Below are positions 8,084-16,048 of a stretch of 64,000 bases of DNA, piece after piece (position 1 is the stretch's first letter; the number at the start of each line of letters is the position of its first letter). Made by a program: the position numbers and the translations under genes. The notes under the pieces were generated by a model. It ran no database searches. It saw only the letters and a list, made by a program, of their open reading frames with translations, and was not told the DNA's origin. The stretch covers positions 496,001-560,000 of the forward strand of contig NZ_NEVQ01000022.1 of assembly GCF_002261185.1 (NCBI RefSeq). The letters run 5' to 3'. The stretch comes from Bordetella genomosp. 4. Lineage in GTDB: Bacteria; Pseudomonadota; Gammaproteobacteria; Burkholderiales; Burkholderiaceae_B.

Positions 8084-8733
8084 GGCGCATCCTTGTTGTG
8101 GCGCGCCCATGCGACCTGGGCGCGGCGTGCGGGTGCGTAGGGTTCCTGGCCCAGCGCCTCGTACAGCGCCTGCGTGATGCGATAGTGATGGTGCAGCCCG
8201 CTGCGCTTGAGCAATGAAATCGGGCCCTCGGGATAACCCAGCCCCAGACACAGTGTCTTGTCCATGTCCGACGCGCTGGCCAGGCCGTCGTCCAGACGGC
8301 GCAGGGCAGCGTTGTAGTATGGACGCACCAGGCGATTGAGGATACGGCCGGGAAAATCATTGCAAACGGCCACCTTCAGGCCCGCAGACTCGAAAGCTTG
8401 CCTGGCGGCATTTACGGCAGCCTCGTCTGTGTAGGGCTTTTTCACCAGCTCGACCAGATTGGTGGGTGCATCGTCGCCCAGTCTAAAGCGCGCGAATCCG
8501 ACCACATTGGCTGGACCCTCGTCTTCACCGGTGTGCACACCCAGGCATTCCATATCGAGCTCGATGGCGACGAAAGCTTTGCCTGCGGCCCCTTCGATGC
8601 CTTCGCTCCACGCCTTGCCTGCGCCGTCTCCGATCAGCACGACTCCGTCGCCTTGGCCGGCAGCAGCCGCAATAAACGCATGGGCATCAGGAAAAGATTG
8701 GCTTTCGCCACGCTTGATAATTTGATAGCTCAT
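8080..8733 (-). CDS. 3-hydroxyacyl-CoA dehydrogenase-like protein without clear NAD motif
   Basis: 217 residues. The second half has the 3-hydroxyacyl-CoA dehydrogenase C-terminal domain pattern: DFPGRILNRLVRPYYNAALR and LCLGLGYPEGPISLLKRSGL. The first half, about 100 residues, does not show the GxGxMGxGI dinucleotide-binding loop; VVLIGDGAGKAW is only a distant echo. A protein with this layout resembles the extra C-terminal part found in long PaaH/FadB-type enzymes, here split into its own gene. It lies 4 bases after the complete dehydrogenase gene and overlaps the CaiB gene. It may form a hetero-oligomer with the dehydrogenase; function is uncertain. Confidence 0.7.
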   Translation of the reverse strand: MSYQIIKRGESQSFPDAHAFIAAAAGQGDGVVLIGDGAGKAWSEGIEGAAGKAFVAIELDMECLGVHTGEDEGPANVVGFARFRLGDDAPTNLVELVKKPYTDEAAVNAARQAFESAGLKVAVCNDFPGRILNRLVRPYYNAALRRLDDGLASASDMDKTLCLGLGYPEGPISLLKRSGLHHHYRITQALYEALGQEPYAPARRAQVAWARHNKDAP

Positions 8734-8737
8734 GTGC

Positions 8738-9613
8738 TCAGGCTCCGAAAATCTTGTTGCTGTCGTAGGTGTGGAAACCGGCGCCCGATTTTCTGCCGAG
8801 TTTTCCAGCGCCGATCATGCGTTTGACCAGCGGGGGGCAAGCTGCACGGGGCTCATTGGTGAGGCCGTGCATGGCATCGGACAAGAGCTTCTGCGTATCC
8901 ATACCAACCATGTCCAGCAGCTCCAGCGGACCCAGCGGATAGCCCAATGCGGTCTTGACGGCGAGGTCTATGTCCGCCGGCGTGGCCACACCCTGGTCCA
9001 CCATATTGATGACATCGTTGTGCCACGGAATGAGGAAATAGTTGAGAATGAATCCCGGGGTGTCGCGCGTCTTGACGGGCTTTTGCCCCAATGCTTCGCA
9101 GAACGCCCAGGCCTTGGCAAAGGTCTCCTCCGACGTGGTGAGGCCAGGCGACATTTCGACAAGCTTCATCAGTTGCGCGGGCAGGCAGAAATGCATGCCC
9201 ACCACGCGATCGGCGCGACCGCTGCCACCGGCAATCTCAGTGATCGAGATGGTTGACGTATTGGAGGCAAACAGCGTGTGAGGCGGGCAGATGTCGTTGA
9301 GCTGAGAAAACAATGCGTGTTTGACCTTCAGGTCTTCGAACACGGCCTCGATGATTACATCGCACTCGGCCAGATCCTCGGCTCGCGTGGTGCCTTTCCA
9401 CTGTGCCATGATGGCCTCGTCCTGGCCTGCTGCCAGTTTGCCACGGGCGACCGATTTTTCCAGAAATGCCGCGGTCTGCTTGCGAGCATTGTCCAGTGCA
9501 TCCTGGCGCGCATCGAGCACGATGGTCCTGAATCCCGCTCGGGCAGCCACGATAGCGATGCCCGTGCCCATGGTGCCGCTGCCGACGACACCGACCGTCT
9601 TTATCTCGCTCAT
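8738..9613 (-). CDS. 3-hydroxyacyl-CoA (3-hydroxybutyryl-CoA type) dehydrogenase
   Basis: 291 residues, full-length for the Hbd/PaaH family that oxidises (S)-3-hydroxyacyl-CoA with NAD. The NAD loop VGVVGSGTMGTGIAIVAARAG is at residues 7-27; FASNTSTISITEIA and the catalytic histidine segment VVGMHFCLPAQLMKLVEM (about 137-154) follow; the C-terminal helical domain begins at DTPGFILNYFLIPW. Start overlaps the acyl-CoA dehydrogenase stop by 4 bases. It supplies the second oxidation step of a beta-oxidation-like route in this operon. No thiolase gene is found in the window, so the 3-ketoacyl product must be cleaved by a hydrolytic crotonase or an enzyme encoded elsewhere. Confidence 0.92.
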   Translation of the reverse strand: MSEIKTVGVVGSGTMGTGIAIVAARAGFRTIVLDARQDALDNARKQTAAFLEKSVARGKLAAGQDEAIMAQWKGTTRAEDLAECDVIIEAVFEDLKVKHALFSQLNDICPPHTLFASNTSTISITEIAGGSGRADRVVGMHFCLPAQLMKLVEMSPGLTTSEETFAKAWAFCEALGQKPVKTRDTPGFILNYFLIPWHNDVINMVDQGVATPADIDLAVKTALGYPLGPLELLDMVGMDTQKLLSDAMHGLTNEPRAACPPLVKRMIGAGKLGRKSGAGFHTYDSNKIFGA

Positions 9614-10785
9614 TTCCCTTCCTTTTTCAAAAAGCTGCGGCCGATGAGTTGTCGATGGATCTGGTTCGTGCCTTCCCAGATCTGCGTGATCTTCGCGTCG
9701 CGCATCAGGCGTTCAGCCCGGAAATCCTGGCAATAGCCATAGCCGCCATGCAGCTGCACGGCATCCGTGGTGATGCGCATGGCGAGGTCGGTCGCCTTGA
9801 GCTTGAGGATGGACGCCTCTATGCCCATGTCGTCCACGCCTTGATCCACGAGGCCGCCAACATGCCAAAGCCAGCTTTCGCACAGTGCCAGCTCTGCCGC
9901 CAGATCGGCCACCATGAACTGAATCCCCTGAAATTCGAGGATGCGCTTGCCCGACTGCTTGCGGTCATTGATATAGGCAGTGGCGTCCTCGAATGCTGCG
10001 CGCGCAATGCCAAGTGCATGCGCAGCCACGCTGGGACGCGATTTGTTCAGCGAGCCGAGCAGCACGCCCAAGCCCTTTCCAATCGGCGCGAGAATATTGC
10101 CGCGCGGAATGCGGCAGCCTTCGAACGACAACGAAGCCGTGCCAGAGGCCCGCGTACCCATCTTGTGCTCGGTGCCAGTCACCGTCAGCCCCGGCGTGCC
10201 TTTTTCGCTCACGACAGCGCCTATGGCCTCTTTGGCATTTTCGGCGCCCGCCCATTTGCCGAACACCACATACACGTCCGCTACATCACCATTGCTGATG
10301 AATATTTTCTGTCCGTCTACGACGATGTCATCGCCGTCTTCGCGGAACTGTGTCTTCATGCCCGTTGCGTCCGAGCCTGCTGATGGCTCGGTGATCACCA
10401 GCGACGCCAGCGCTCCCTCGGCCATACGGGGCAGGATGCGGGATTTCAGTTCTTCGGATCCATACTGAATCACCGGCTTGATCGCGTGAAAATTGGTGGC
10501 CCAGATAATGCCGGTGGCGGCGCAGGCTTTGGATATCTCGCGCACGCAGGCCAGATAGCACCGGTACGACAAGGGCATCCCCCCATAGGCTTCGGGGATG
10601 AACATGGCGTTCAGGCCCAGCGCATTGATGGCCTTGATGTTCTCCCAGGGAAACTCGCCTTTCTCGTCATAGGCCGCGGCACGCGGCGCGATTTCGTTCT
10701 TGGCCAACTCACGGACGGAATCGAGCAGCATGCCCTCTTCTTCCGAGAACGCCAGCGCCTGATCCAGGCGTTCCAGTACGTTCAT
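9610..10785 (-). CDS. Acyl-CoA dehydrogenase
   Basis: 391 residues, FAD-dependent, removing two hydrogens from acyl-CoA to give the 2-enoyl thioester. Signatures: LVITEPSAGSDATGMKT (about residue 130), QLHGGYGYCQDFRAERLMRDA near the end, and the catalytic base Glu in QIWEGTNQIHRQLIG (about residue 374). GGAG six bases before ATG 10785. It follows the SDR gene after a 45-base spacer, the largest inside the operon. By gene company (ligase, dehydrogenase, hydratase, SDR) it resembles AliB-type cyclohexanecarboxyl-CoA dehydrogenases, but branched or aryl-alkyl substrates are equally possible. Confidence 0.93.
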   Translation of the reverse strand: MNVLERLDQALAFSEEEGMLLDSVRELAKNEIAPRAAAYDEKGEFPWENIKAINALGLNAMFIPEAYGGMPLSYRCYLACVREISKACAATGIIWATNFHAIKPVIQYGSEELKSRILPRMAEGALASLVITEPSAGSDATGMKTQFREDGDDIVVDGQKIFISNGDVADVYVVFGKWAGAENAKEAIGAVVSEKGTPGLTVTGTEHKMGTRASGTASLSFEGCRIPRGNILAPIGKGLGVLLGSLNKSRPSVAAHALGIARAAFEDATAYINDRKQSGKRILEFQGIQFMVADLAAELALCESWLWHVGGLVDQGVDDMGIEASILKLKATDLAMRITTDAVQLHGGYGYCQDFRAERLMRDAKITQIWEGTNQIHRQLIGRSFLKKEGK

Positions 10786-10830
10786 GCTTTCTCCTTGATC
10801 ATTTCACTTTTCATGCGTGGCCGCGCGGCT

Positions 10831-11577
10831 TCAGACCGACACGCTCTGCGCGCCGTCGATGTAAATAGTCTCCCCGCTGAGAAAGCCCATGCCTTCCTGG
10901 AACAGCGACGCCACCAGCACGGCGACGTCCCGGGCTTCGCCGGGCTGTTTGCGGGGAATGCGTTTGTCCAGATAGGCGCGCAAGGGGCCGGCTTCCATCG
11001 CCTCGCGATTCAGGTCCGTCATGATGTAGCCCGGGGCCACATCGATCACCTGGATGCCGTCCTTGGCCCACTCGACCGCCAGGCATCGCGTGATCGCGCC
11101 TACTGCCGCCTTCGACGCGCAATAGGACACGTTGCGCTTTACGCCCAGCTTGTCGTAGAAAGACCCGATATTGACGATCACGCCGCCGCCTTGATTCTTC
11201 AGCAGCGGATGCACGATCTGGCATGCCTGCAGCAGCGACACCGCGTTGATGTCCATCAGTTTGCGGAACTCGTCCATCGGCAGATCGATGGTGGGCGCCT
11301 CGGTATGCAGGCCGGCATTGTTCACCAGGCCCCTGACAGGCACGCCCAGATTGCTGTGCAACGCCGCCATGGCGTCTTTCATCGCCTCGCCATGGGTCAC
11401 ATCGCAGGCCACCGCATGCCAGCGCGCGGCAATATCATCGGGTACGTCGGCAACATGCGGTTTGTCGCCCGAGCGTGACAGGCATCCCACCTCGTAGCCA
11501 CGGCGGGCCAGCTCATAAGCGATCATCGCTCCAATACCGCGACTCGCCCCCGTTACATAAATCAGTCCTGAGTCCAT
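10831..11577 (-). CDS. SDR family NAD(P)-dependent oxidoreductase
   Basis: 248 residues, classical short-chain dehydrogenase. Cofactor loop VTGASRGIGAMIAYEL (residues 8-23), NNAG motif in LVNNAGLHTEAP (about 85), and the YxxxK catalytic pair in VSYCASKAAVGAITR (about 150). Ends with GETIYIDGAQSVSV as family members do. It sits 3 bases from the hydratase gene in the operon. An SDR together with an AMP ligase, acyl-CoA dehydrogenase and crotonase is the gene set of alicyclic acid degradation (BadH oxidises 2-hydroxycyclohexanecarboxyl-CoA), so it may oxidise a cyclic hydroxyacyl-CoA. This role is inference. Confidence 0.9.
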   Translation of the reverse strand: MDSGLIYVTGASRGIGAMIAYELARRGYEVGCLSRSGDKPHVADVPDDIAARWHAVACDVTHGEAMKDAMAALHSNLGVPVRGLVNNAGLHTEAPTIDLPMDEFRKLMDINAVSLLQACQIVHPLLKNQGGGVIVNIGSFYDKLGVKRNVSYCASKAAVGAITRCLAVEWAKDGIQVIDVAPGYIMTDLNREAMEAGPLRAYLDKRIPRKQPGEARDVAVLVASLFQEGMGFLSGETIYIDGAQSVSV

Positions 11578-11580
11578 GTT

Positions 11581-12351
11581 TCAGCAGTCCTTGAAATTGG
11601 CAGGCCGTTTTTCCACAAAGGCGCGCAGGCCCTCGGCAGCGTCGTCGCTGCGGTAGGCGAGCGTCGACAAATCACGTTCGATGCGCAAGCCGTCTTCCAG
11701 ACCAGTGCGCCCGCCTCGCTGCACTGCCTCGCGCGCGAAGAACAGCGCGCAGAGACTGTGCTTCAGATACGGTTCCAGATAACGTTTACCGATCTCCAAC
11801 GGGCTGCCCTCGTTGTCGATACGGTTGACCAGACCGATGCGCTCGGCTTCTTCCGCCGCGACGGTTCGACCCGACATGATCATGTCCAACGCGCGTCCCT
11901 CGCCCACCAGCCGCGGCAACCGCTGGGTGCCGCCGTATCCTGGAATCAGACCCAGCTTGACCTCGGGCAATCCGACCTTCGCACGCTCTGTCGCCACCCG
12001 GAAGGTGCAAGCGAGAGCGAGTTCGAGGCCGCCACCAAAGGCATAGCCATGAATCACCGCGATGGACGGAATCTTCAGCGCAGCAATCTGGTTGAAGACG
12101 GCTTGCCCTTTGGCAGCCCCTTCGAGCTCTTGCATCAAGGGCCGGTTCATCAACTCGGGAATGTCTGCGCCTGCGCAAAAAGCCTTTTCACCGGCACCGG
12201 TGAAAATCAATGCGCGCGCGTCTGATTCGGCGACCCGCGTCAACGCGCTACTCAATTCAGACAAGACCTCGAAGCTCAATGCATTGAGCACTTCAGGGCG
12301 ATTGAGCGAGATATGCGCAAACTCGCCGTCATACTCCAGCTTTACGCTCAT
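11581..12351 (-). CDS. Enoyl-CoA hydratase (canonical crotonase)
   Basis: 256 residues. Unlike the crotonase at 4991 this one keeps the classical hydratase layout: oxyanion loops KAFCAGADI and GYAFGGGLELALACTF, then LPEVKLGLIPGYGGTQRLPR with the first catalytic Glu; the second site reads RALDMIMSGR, with Asp where Glu is usual. It should add water to a 2-enoyl-CoA. The start overlaps the ligase stop (ATGA), placing it second in the operon. The presence of two dissimilar crotonases in one regulon suggests one hydrates and the other performs a different step such as isomerisation or ring hydrolysis. Confidence 0.91.
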   Translation of the reverse strand: MSVKLEYDGEFAHISLNRPEVLNALSFEVLSELSSALTRVAESDARALIFTGAGEKAFCAGADIPELMNRPLMQELEGAAKGQAVFNQIAALKIPSIAVIHGYAFGGGLELALACTFRVATERAKVGLPEVKLGLIPGYGGTQRLPRLVGEGRALDMIMSGRTVAAEEAERIGLVNRIDNEGSPLEIGKRYLEPYLKHSLCALFFAREAVQRGGRTGLEDGLRIERDLSTLAYRSDDAAEGLRAFVEKRPANFKDC

Positions 12352-14072
12352 AGCGATACCCTTTCCTTGATAGCATTGTTGACGTCATTGGATGCCGACG
12401 ACGCTTTCCAGCGTACCGGTTCGGGCACGAGACGGCCGTCCTTCAACCACTCGACCAATTCGCGTTTGAGGATCTTGCCGCTAGGAGTGAGCGGGAACGC
12501 CTCCATCGCGAGGAAATACTCGGGCATGTCGTACTTGGACAGCCCCGCGTCATGCAGGTGTTGCAGGACTTCGTCAGCGGTCAGCGAAACGCCGGACGCG
12601 AAGATCACCGCCAGACAGACTTTTTCTCCCAGGCGATCATCAGGTACCGGGAAAGCCGCAGACTTGATGATGCCCGCATGCCGATGCGCCAGATCTTCGA
12701 TCTGCGATGGATAGATATTGTGGCCACCGCGAATGATCAGGTCTTTCTTGCGGCCCATCACATGCAGGCAACCGTTTTCATCCAGCATGCCCAGATCGCC
12801 GCTCAGGAACCAGCCCGAGGAATTAAAGGATTTCTCGGTTGCATCCTGATTGTCGTAATAGCCCAGCGTCAGCACGCCACCTTTACCGCCGATCTCGCCC
12901 GTCTCGCCCGGCGCCACTTCAAGGTCGGGGTTTTCGGGATTGAAGATCCTGATCTCGTAGCCTTTGCAGGCGCGCCCGCATGTGGACACAATCGTATTGC
13001 TGTCATCCGTGGGCAGCGTGTACTGATGCGAACCGTTTTCCGTCATCCCATACACATTCTGCGGTTTGACGCCCAGATCCAAGAAGCGTTGTGCCACCTC
13101 GCGGGGAATGGGTGCGCCCGCCATGTAGAACACCGTGACGTTGCCGAGTTGGCTCAGACCACGCTCGCGCAACGCATTCAGCATATCCATGGCATGCGTC
13201 GGCACGCCCATGACATACGTAGCCCCGGTTTCCAGCGCCCAATCCAGGGTCGATCGGCTGGCGGCGGGGTTGTACAGCACCAGTTCAATGCCCGCCACCA
13301 GAGACTGTTCCAGCGCCACCGTGCCGATGTGATGGCTCATGGGGCTGAGCGCGAGCAGAATCGTCGACGCATCATGCCTCCAGTCCGCAACCAATGCACG
13401 TCCGTTGGCGAGCAGCGTGTTGTCGCTGTGCATCACGCCCTTGGGCTCGCCGGTCGTGCCCGAAGTGAACGCCAGGTAGACCACTTTGTCTGGATCGAGC
13501 ACCGGTGCGCTGCTGATTCCGATGCTGCTGACATGGTCAGGAAACGGCAGCACCCCCTCGGGCAGCCAACCACTCGCGGGCTCGGCGCCTTGCGGAGCCA
13601 ATGCATACAGTTGCTTCAACGTCGAGATGCCAGCCGATTCCTTGAAGATCGAATAATGGTCCGAGTCAGCGCCGTAGCCCTGCTGCGCGAATAATGCCTT
13701 GCAGCGTATGCGCGTGAGCAATTTGACGATTTCGGCGTTGGTGTAGTTTTGATGCAAAGACGGGCAACATACATAACCGTTGCGCGAACATGCCAGGAAA
13801 ATCAGCACCGCCTCGATACGGTTGGGCAACCAGATCGCCACGCGGTCGCCACGCCGCAGGCCACCCTGATACAAGTGCTCGGCAATGATATCGACATTGG
13901 CGAGGACCTCTCGCCAGGTCAGACGGCGATATGGGTCACGTACCGCGCAGGCATTGGGCCGCACACGGGCATGCTCGCGCGCCAGCGAATACAGTGTGTC
14001 CTGGTGCCACACACCGCTCAGGTAGTTTTCCCTGGCGGTCTGTGGATCATGCAACGTCAGTATGGTGTTCAC
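12348..14072 (-). CDS. AMP-dependent acyl-CoA synthetase/ligase
   Basis: 574 residues, ANL superfamily. Core motifs in order: P-loop-like AFTSGTTGEPKGVMHSD (about residue 200), YGMTENGSHQY (about 340), WFLSGDLGMLDENG (about 425), GRKKDLIIRGGHNIYPSQIE (hinge), and SGKILKREL with the catalytic lysine near the C-terminus. It activates a carboxylic acid to acyl-AMP and acyl-CoA, feeding the operon. The start is GTG at 14072, preceded by a strong GGAGGAG. First gene of the operon, about 75 bases downstream of a predicted sigma-54 start. Sequence style fits the cyclohexanecarboxylate/medium-chain ligase branch; exact acid unknown. Confidence 0.9.
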   Translation of the reverse strand: MNTILTLHDPQTARENYLSGVWHQDTLYSLAREHARVRPNACAVRDPYRRLTWREVLANVDIIAEHLYQGGLRRGDRVAIWLPNRIEAVLIFLACSRNGYVCCPSLHQNYTNAEIVKLLTRIRCKALFAQQGYGADSDHYSIFKESAGISTLKQLYALAPQGAEPASGWLPEGVLPFPDHVSSIGISSAPVLDPDKVVYLAFTSGTTGEPKGVMHSDNTLLANGRALVADWRHDASTILLALSPMSHHIGTVALEQSLVAGIELVLYNPAASRSTLDWALETGATYVMGVPTHAMDMLNALRERGLSQLGNVTVFYMAGAPIPREVAQRFLDLGVKPQNVYGMTENGSHQYTLPTDDSNTIVSTCGRACKGYEIRIFNPENPDLEVAPGETGEIGGKGGVLTLGYYDNQDATEKSFNSSGWFLSGDLGMLDENGCLHVMGRKKDLIIRGGHNIYPSQIEDLAHRHAGIIKSAAFPVPDDRLGEKVCLAVIFASGVSLTADEVLQHLHDAGLSKYDMPEYFLAMEAFPLTPSGKILKRELVEWLKDGRLVPEPVRWKASSASNDVNNAIKERVSL

Positions 14073-14158
14073 AACACTCCTCCATGAATCCTTCTGTGCG
14101 CTGACGGCGTGATCACACCACCATCAGTTACCTTGTCCTGGTTCTCCTCCCCATTTCA

Positions 14159-14175
14159 AGCACAATTCATGCCAA
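14159..14175 (-). promoter_or_regulatory. Sigma-54 (-24/-12) promoter for ligase operon
   Basis: Read on the minus strand the element is TTGGCATGAATTGTGCT, with GG and GC at exactly the consensus spacing; it differs from YTGGCACGrNNNTTGCW mainly at one base of each box. It points at the ligase gene, whose start is 87 bases downstream of the -12 side, and lies next to a divergent sigma-54 activator gene. Confidence 0.68.
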
Positions 14176-14216
14176 GTGTGTCTTCCCTCTACTGCCGTAC
14201 TGGGCAGGGTGTTAAA

Positions 14217-14233
14217 GTGTCCAAAAATTGTCC
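14217..14233 (-). promoter_or_regulatory. Putative activator site, GTGTCC/TTGTCC repeat
   Basis: GTGTCC (14217-14222) and TTGTCC (14228-14233) repeat at an 11-base pitch, the same spacing as the GGACAC repeat before the crotonase gene at 4991. A further GGACA at 14250-14254 is inverted to them. The site is only about 45 bases from the -24 box and just before the activator start, so it may also serve in autoregulation. Confidence 0.4.
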
Positions 14234-14259
14234 ACCATGTATTGCACAAGGACATGTAA

Positions 14260-15963
14260 ATGGATGAAGGCAGACAAAATCAAAGTACACGCAAGGGTGT
14301 TCTGGTACTCGACTCCGAGGGTAACGCCGTTTTTGCCTCCGGTACCGGGCTGGACAAACACATCCAGGAAAAACTCACTTCCCTCTGGAAGGATCGAGAC
14401 CTGCGCAAGGTGTCACCCATGTTCACGCTCGAAGGCACGAGCGAACCGATAACAGTTGTGTCGTTCGTATCGGCCGGGACAGGCTGTTTTGTGCTGTATC
14501 GCCACGACAGCGGCGATGCACTTTACGAATTCGTCAGCAGTGTGGATTTCTCGGCGGATATCCTGCGCCATTTCGTGACCGACCCGTACGAGGCCATTAC
14601 CGTCATCGACGACAAGGCTCGCATCCAGTACATGAGTCCCGTGCATGAGAAATTCTTCGGCGTTCAGCGGGGGCAAAGCTGGGGCGCGGATGTCAATACC
14701 GTCATTGAAAACAGCCGCCTGCCCGCCGTGCTGCGCAGCGGAAAAACGGAAATCGGTCAGATTCAACGTATGCGCGGAACCAGCCGCGTGGTCAGCCGCA
14801 CACCGATCACCAATCCCGAAGGCCGCATCGTCGGCGCGATCGGTCAGGTCATGTTCAAAAGCCCGGCCGCCGTCGAGGCCTTGAGCGAGGAAATCAGACG
14901 CCTGCGCCAGGAGATCAGTTTCTATGAGCGTGAGTTGCCGCGTCTGCGCGGCAATATACACGGCATGGATTCCATCGTCGGCGAGAGCGACGCCATCCGC
15001 AAACTGAAAGATCGCATCAAGAAAATCGCCGCCCTCGATGTGTCCGTGCTGCTGGTCGGTGAAAGCGGCGTGGGCAAAGACCTGGTCGCCCATGCCATCC
15101 ATCAGCTCAGTCCGCGCGGCAGCAAAGACATGGTGCTGGTCAACGCCGCGGCCATTCCGGGCAATCTGGTGGAGGCCGAGCTATTCGGCTACGAAGGCGG
15201 CGCTTTTACCGGCGCCGAAAAGCGCGGCCGCACAGGAAAATTCGAAGAAGCCGATCACACGACCTTGTTCCTGGACGAAATCGGCGATATGCCCTTGGAC
15301 ATACAGGTCAAGGTGCTGCGCACGCTGCAGGACGGTACTTTTCAGCGGGTGGGCAGCAGCGCGCAACGCCGGTCGGATTTTCGCCTGATATCGGCCAGCA
15401 ACCGCGACTTTCAGCGCATGCTGGCTGATGGCGACTTTCGTCTCGATTTGTTCTACCGCATCAGCGCTGTCACTATCCGCGTACCGCCGCTGCGTGAGCG
15501 CCTCGAGGATGTGCCATTACTGGCCCAGACATTTCTCGAACGATTCATGCAACGCCACAATGTAAAGGGCAAGTATTTCGGACCGGGCGTCATCGCTTAT
15601 CTGCAATCATTGCCGTGGCCCGGCAATGTCCGTCAGTTGCAGCACACGGTCGAACGCGCGGCCATTTTTTCGGAGCAAAACGAAATCACCTGCTCCGACT
15701 GCGAAGTCCCGCTGGAAATGAACACGAGCGTCAGCCTCGATCCGTTGAATACCGCGCTGCACGAGATCACAGCGCCGACTGACGTCCTGCCTTTTGCCCC
15801 CAAGGAATCGGCCGATGTACGTCAGGCCAAGTCGCGCGTGGAATTGGACCTGATCCGCGATGCGCTGCAAAAATTCGACGGAAACAAAAAGAAGGCTGCG
15901 GAGTACCTGGGAATCTCACGATCGCATCTGTACAAGAAGCTGGGCGACGTCCAGGTGAGCTGA
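14260..15963 (+). CDS. Sigma-54-dependent Fis-family transcriptional activator
   Basis: 567 residues. Region 1-100 is an unrecognised sensory domain; a PAS domain follows (about 105-205: FVTDPYEAITVIDDKARIQY), a short coiled coil (EEIRRLRQEISFYERELPRL), then the AAA+ domain with Walker A GESGVGKD, the sigma-54 contact loop GAFTGAEKRG, Walker B LFLDEIGDMP, and arginine finger region; the end is a Fis-type helix-turn-helix (KKKAAEYLGISRSHLYKKL). GAFTGA is intact, so it should activate sigma-54 polymerase. ATG 14260 has AAGGA seven bases upstream. It is divergent from the acyl-CoA operon and probably senses its substrate or the acyl-CoA. Confidence 0.93.
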   Translation: MDEGRQNQSTRKGVLVLDSEGNAVFASGTGLDKHIQEKLTSLWKDRDLRKVSPMFTLEGTSEPITVVSFVSAGTGCFVLYRHDSGDALYEFVSSVDFSADILRHFVTDPYEAITVIDDKARIQYMSPVHEKFFGVQRGQSWGADVNTVIENSRLPAVLRSGKTEIGQIQRMRGTSRVVSRTPITNPEGRIVGAIGQVMFKSPAAVEALSEEIRRLRQEISFYERELPRLRGNIHGMDSIVGESDAIRKLKDRIKKIAALDVSVLLVGESGVGKDLVAHAIHQLSPRGSKDMVLVNAAAIPGNLVEAELFGYEGGAFTGAEKRGRTGKFEEADHTTLFLDEIGDMPLDIQVKVLRTLQDGTFQRVGSSAQRRSDFRLISASNRDFQRMLADGDFRLDLFYRISAVTIRVPPLRERLEDVPLLAQTFLERFMQRHNVKGKYFGPGVIAYLQSLPWPGNVRQLQHTVERAAIFSEQNEITCSDCEVPLEMNTSVSLDPLNTALHEITAPTDVLPFAPKESADVRQAKSRVELDLIRDALQKFDGNKKKAAEYLGISRSHLYKKLGDVQVS

Positions 15964-15976
15964 AAACGGTCCAATC

Positions 15977-16008
15977 GATCCTGCTGGAGAATGTCCTCCA
16001 GCAGGATC
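15977..16008. terminator. Hairpin with 13-bp perfect stem between convergent genes
   Basis: GATCCTGCTGGAG (15977-15989) pairs fully with CTCCAGCAGGATC (15996-16008) around AATGTC. There is no T-run after it on the plus strand; leftward the sequence contains CCGTTTT. It lies 13 bases after the activator stop and before the convergent aminotransferase stop, so it may end or stabilise both transcripts. Confidence 0.55.
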
Positions 16009-16048
16009 ATCACGATCCCGCTATCGTCATAGCATGGCTACAGCGCCA

